Assembly: GCF_000188695.1 (NCBI RefSeq)
Contig: NW_004754923.1
Coordinates: 608,362 to 620,861, forward strand
Direction of reading: 5' to 3'
From: Salpingoeca rosetta
Lineage: Eukaryota; Opisthokonta; Choanoflagellata; Craspedida; Salpingoecidae
DNA: 12,500 nucleotides
This document shows, one piece after another, positions 11,823 through 12,500 of the stretch (its first letter is position 1; every line of letters starts with the position of its first letter). Position numbers and translations under genes: made by a program. The notes under the pieces were generated by a model that was not told where the DNA came from, made no database searches, and saw nothing but the letters and a program-made list of their open reading frames with translations.

Positions 11823-12500
11823 CGCGGCGGAGGTCGAGGTGGTCGTCCTCCAATTTGTCGCATCGCTCGTCCATCAGATCCACCCGCTTGTTCGTGCTCT
11901 CCAACAATTCCTTGACTGACGGCACCAACAGCAATCGCGCAGGGGGGGGGGGACAGCGCATGAGCCGTGCACCACACACACGCACGCACGCACGCACGCA
12001 CGCACCCATACACACGCAAACACACATACACGCGCGCACACGCGACCACACACATGCACACATGCGCCATCGCAGGAGTCGGGCAACGTACTCTCTTCGA
12101 TGTTGATTTGCTCAATCTGCTCCCTCAGCTCTGCCACGACATCGTCCACATACGCCTTGTCTGCCTTTGCGTCCAGGTCATCTCGCATTGCCTGAAGCGA
12201 CTTCTCCAGCTCCTGCATGCGGCCCAGTGCCTTGGCAATGCGCTCCCTGTTGTTTGCCACGCCTTGCTCGTTGCCCTCGATCCTCGGCACCATGGCATCG
12301 ATCTGCTTCTGCACCTCGTTGATTCGCTTCTCCAGCCGCTCAATCAGGTCCTTTGCCAGCTTGTCGACTTGCTCTTGCAGCTTGTTGTGTTTTGTCTCCA
12401 GCTCCTGGAACTCCTCCTTGCTCACCATGTTGGCAAGCTGCTCCTGCACGGCATCTGCCAGCGCCGTGAGGCGCCCGTTGACGGCGTCAATCTCGGACGA
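8688..12500 (-). CDS. QRICH2/C16orf96-like coiled-coil protein (DUF4795), 3' part, eleven exons
   Basis: Exons in order of transcription: 12500(partial)-12092, 11915-11821, 11584-11497, 11262-11168, 10993-10868, 10700-10605, 10392-10216, 9999-9859, 9616-9505, 9196-8979, 8804-8688; 557 residues in the window, 5' end beyond 12500. Residues 1 to about 409 are mostly charged coiled coil with repeated KADK motifs (exons 1 and 7) and LSNKLDRDEIEKI. Then come EEAAAGMRRPLEPYACISCNRPL (a CxxC knuckle, Cys430 and Cys433), YIPRRAQ, and near the end SVELVGEDGRIYHGRIG. This order matches the C-terminal DUF4795 region of animal QRICH2 as I recall it. QRICH2 loss disrupts sperm flagella, so a flagellar role is inferred. 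Every junction keeps phase. Family call fairly secure; orthology to QRICH2 versus C16orf96 is unresolved. Confidence 0.85.
8905..8955. repeat. (CAAA)n repeat in last intron of DUF4795-family gene
   Basis: CAAA units with one CATA interruption, giving UUUG repeats near the donor in the transcript. CCACCACC words lie near the acceptor of the same intron (8805-8978). Confidence 0.88.
9231..9450. repeat. G9-(TGGA)n, A13, C13 and (CA)n in one intron
   Basis: Intron 9197-9504 (308 nt) of the DUF4795-family gene holds a G9 run followed by TGGA units (about 9231-9255), an A13 run at 9311-9323, a C13 run at 9391-9403, then CA tracts at 9404-9450. No coding sequence is apparent. Confidence 0.85.
9746..9818. 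repeat. (CA)36 tract in DUF4795-family intron
   Basis: Pure dinucleotide tract 41 nt past the donor of intron 9617-9858, (GU)36 in the transcript. The acceptor end of the same intron is CCA/ATC-rich. Confidence 0.95.
10000..10186. repeat. CCA repeats and GGT repeats at opposite ends of one intron
   Basis: Intron 10000-10215: plus-strand CCACCACC (10149-10186) gives UGG repeats near the donor, and plus-strand GGTGGTG (10000-10055) gives CCA-rich sequence up to the acceptor. The ends are complementary. Confidence 0.8.
10703..10855. repeat. (GGT/GAT)n and (CA)16 in one intron
   Basis: Intron 10701-10867: (CA)16 at 10823-10855 is 12 nt from the donor (GU in the transcript). The GGTGAT/GGT tract 10703-10743 becomes CCA/CCATCA repeats running directly into the CAG acceptor. 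Confidence 0.9.
10994..11103. repeat. GGT-rich tracts in DUF4795-family intron
   Basis: GGTGGTGGTGG-type sequence at 11075-11103 and again at 10995-11035 gives CCA/CAACA-rich RNA across the acceptor two-thirds of intron 10994-11167. Confidence 0.8.
11345..11462. repeat. CA/CATA/CATG array in DUF4795-family intron
   Basis: Imperfect ACACATATGTACATACACA-type sequence fills the donor half of intron 11263-11496, giving GU-rich RNA with several short palindromes (CATATG, GTAC). Confidence 0.8.
11737..11820. repeat. (AC)42 tract forming a splice donor
   Basis: Pure 42-unit tract that ends exactly where exon 11915-11821 ends. In the transcript, the exon's last codon GAG is followed at once by (GU)42. 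Confidence 0.95.
11942..12060. repeat. G11 run and CA/CGCA array in DUF4795-family intron
   Basis: Intron 11916-12091 carries G11 (11942-11952) near the acceptor, C11 in the transcript and therefore a true pyrimidine run. An ACGC/CACA array occupies the donor half. The donor itself is the strong GTACGT. Confidence 0.85.

Overview
The window looks like nuclear DNA from a unicellular flagellated eukaryote, most likely an opisthokont. A choanoflagellate such as Salpingoeca or Monosiga is my best guess, inferred from the gene set rather than from any diagnostic marker. Support comes from three intron-rich genes whose protein families I recognise, exons of 26 to 543 nt in GC-rich sequence, spliceosomal GT-AG introns of 167 to 347 nt, and very abundant (CA)n/(GT)n microsatellites lying almost entirely in introns and intergenic DNA. 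No prokaryotic operon, mobile element, tRNA, rRNA or CRISPR array was seen.

Layout, left to right. (1) Plus strand, 116-1857: the 3' part (six exons) of a UNC50 homologue, a Golgi/ER multispanning membrane protein; its 5' end lies left of the window. (2) Minus strand, 5561-2398: a complete eight-exon Acinus (ACIN1) homologue of 484 residues with SAP domain, acidic linker, RRM-like domain, RSB motif and RS tail. (3) Plus strand, 5979-7898: an uninterrupted gene for a secreted protein of about 639 residues with a signal peptide, nine N-glycosylation sequons, weak PQQ-type beta-propeller-like repeats and a 31-glutamine tract. (4) Minus strand, from beyond 12500 to 8688: the 3' part (eleven exons, 557 residues) of a coiled-coil protein of the QRICH2/C16orf96 (DUF4795) family, linked in animals to sperm flagella. 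Genes 1/2 and 3/4 converge; genes 2/3 diverge from a shared 0.4 kb region.

The exon structures were built by hand. Each junction was placed where protein similarity, a GT donor, an AG acceptor and codon phase all agree. All 22 complete introns fit this way, and coding lengths sum to whole codons (ACIN1 1455 nt; DUF4795 gene 1674 nt in the window; UNC50 622 nt in the window).

The most interesting signal is not a gene. Read in the sense of transcription, many introns on both strands carry G/U-rich repeats (UG, UGG) near the 5' splice site and C/A-rich repeats (CA, CAA, CCA) near the 3' splice site. These could pair and bring intron ends together. One donor sits directly against a 42-unit GT tract, 15 of 22 donors begin GTG, and many acceptors follow CCA/CAA repeats instead of a pyrimidine tract. 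The four proteins share no evident pathway: they belong to Golgi trafficking, the exon-junction-associated ASAP complex, secretion or cell surface, and the flagellum.
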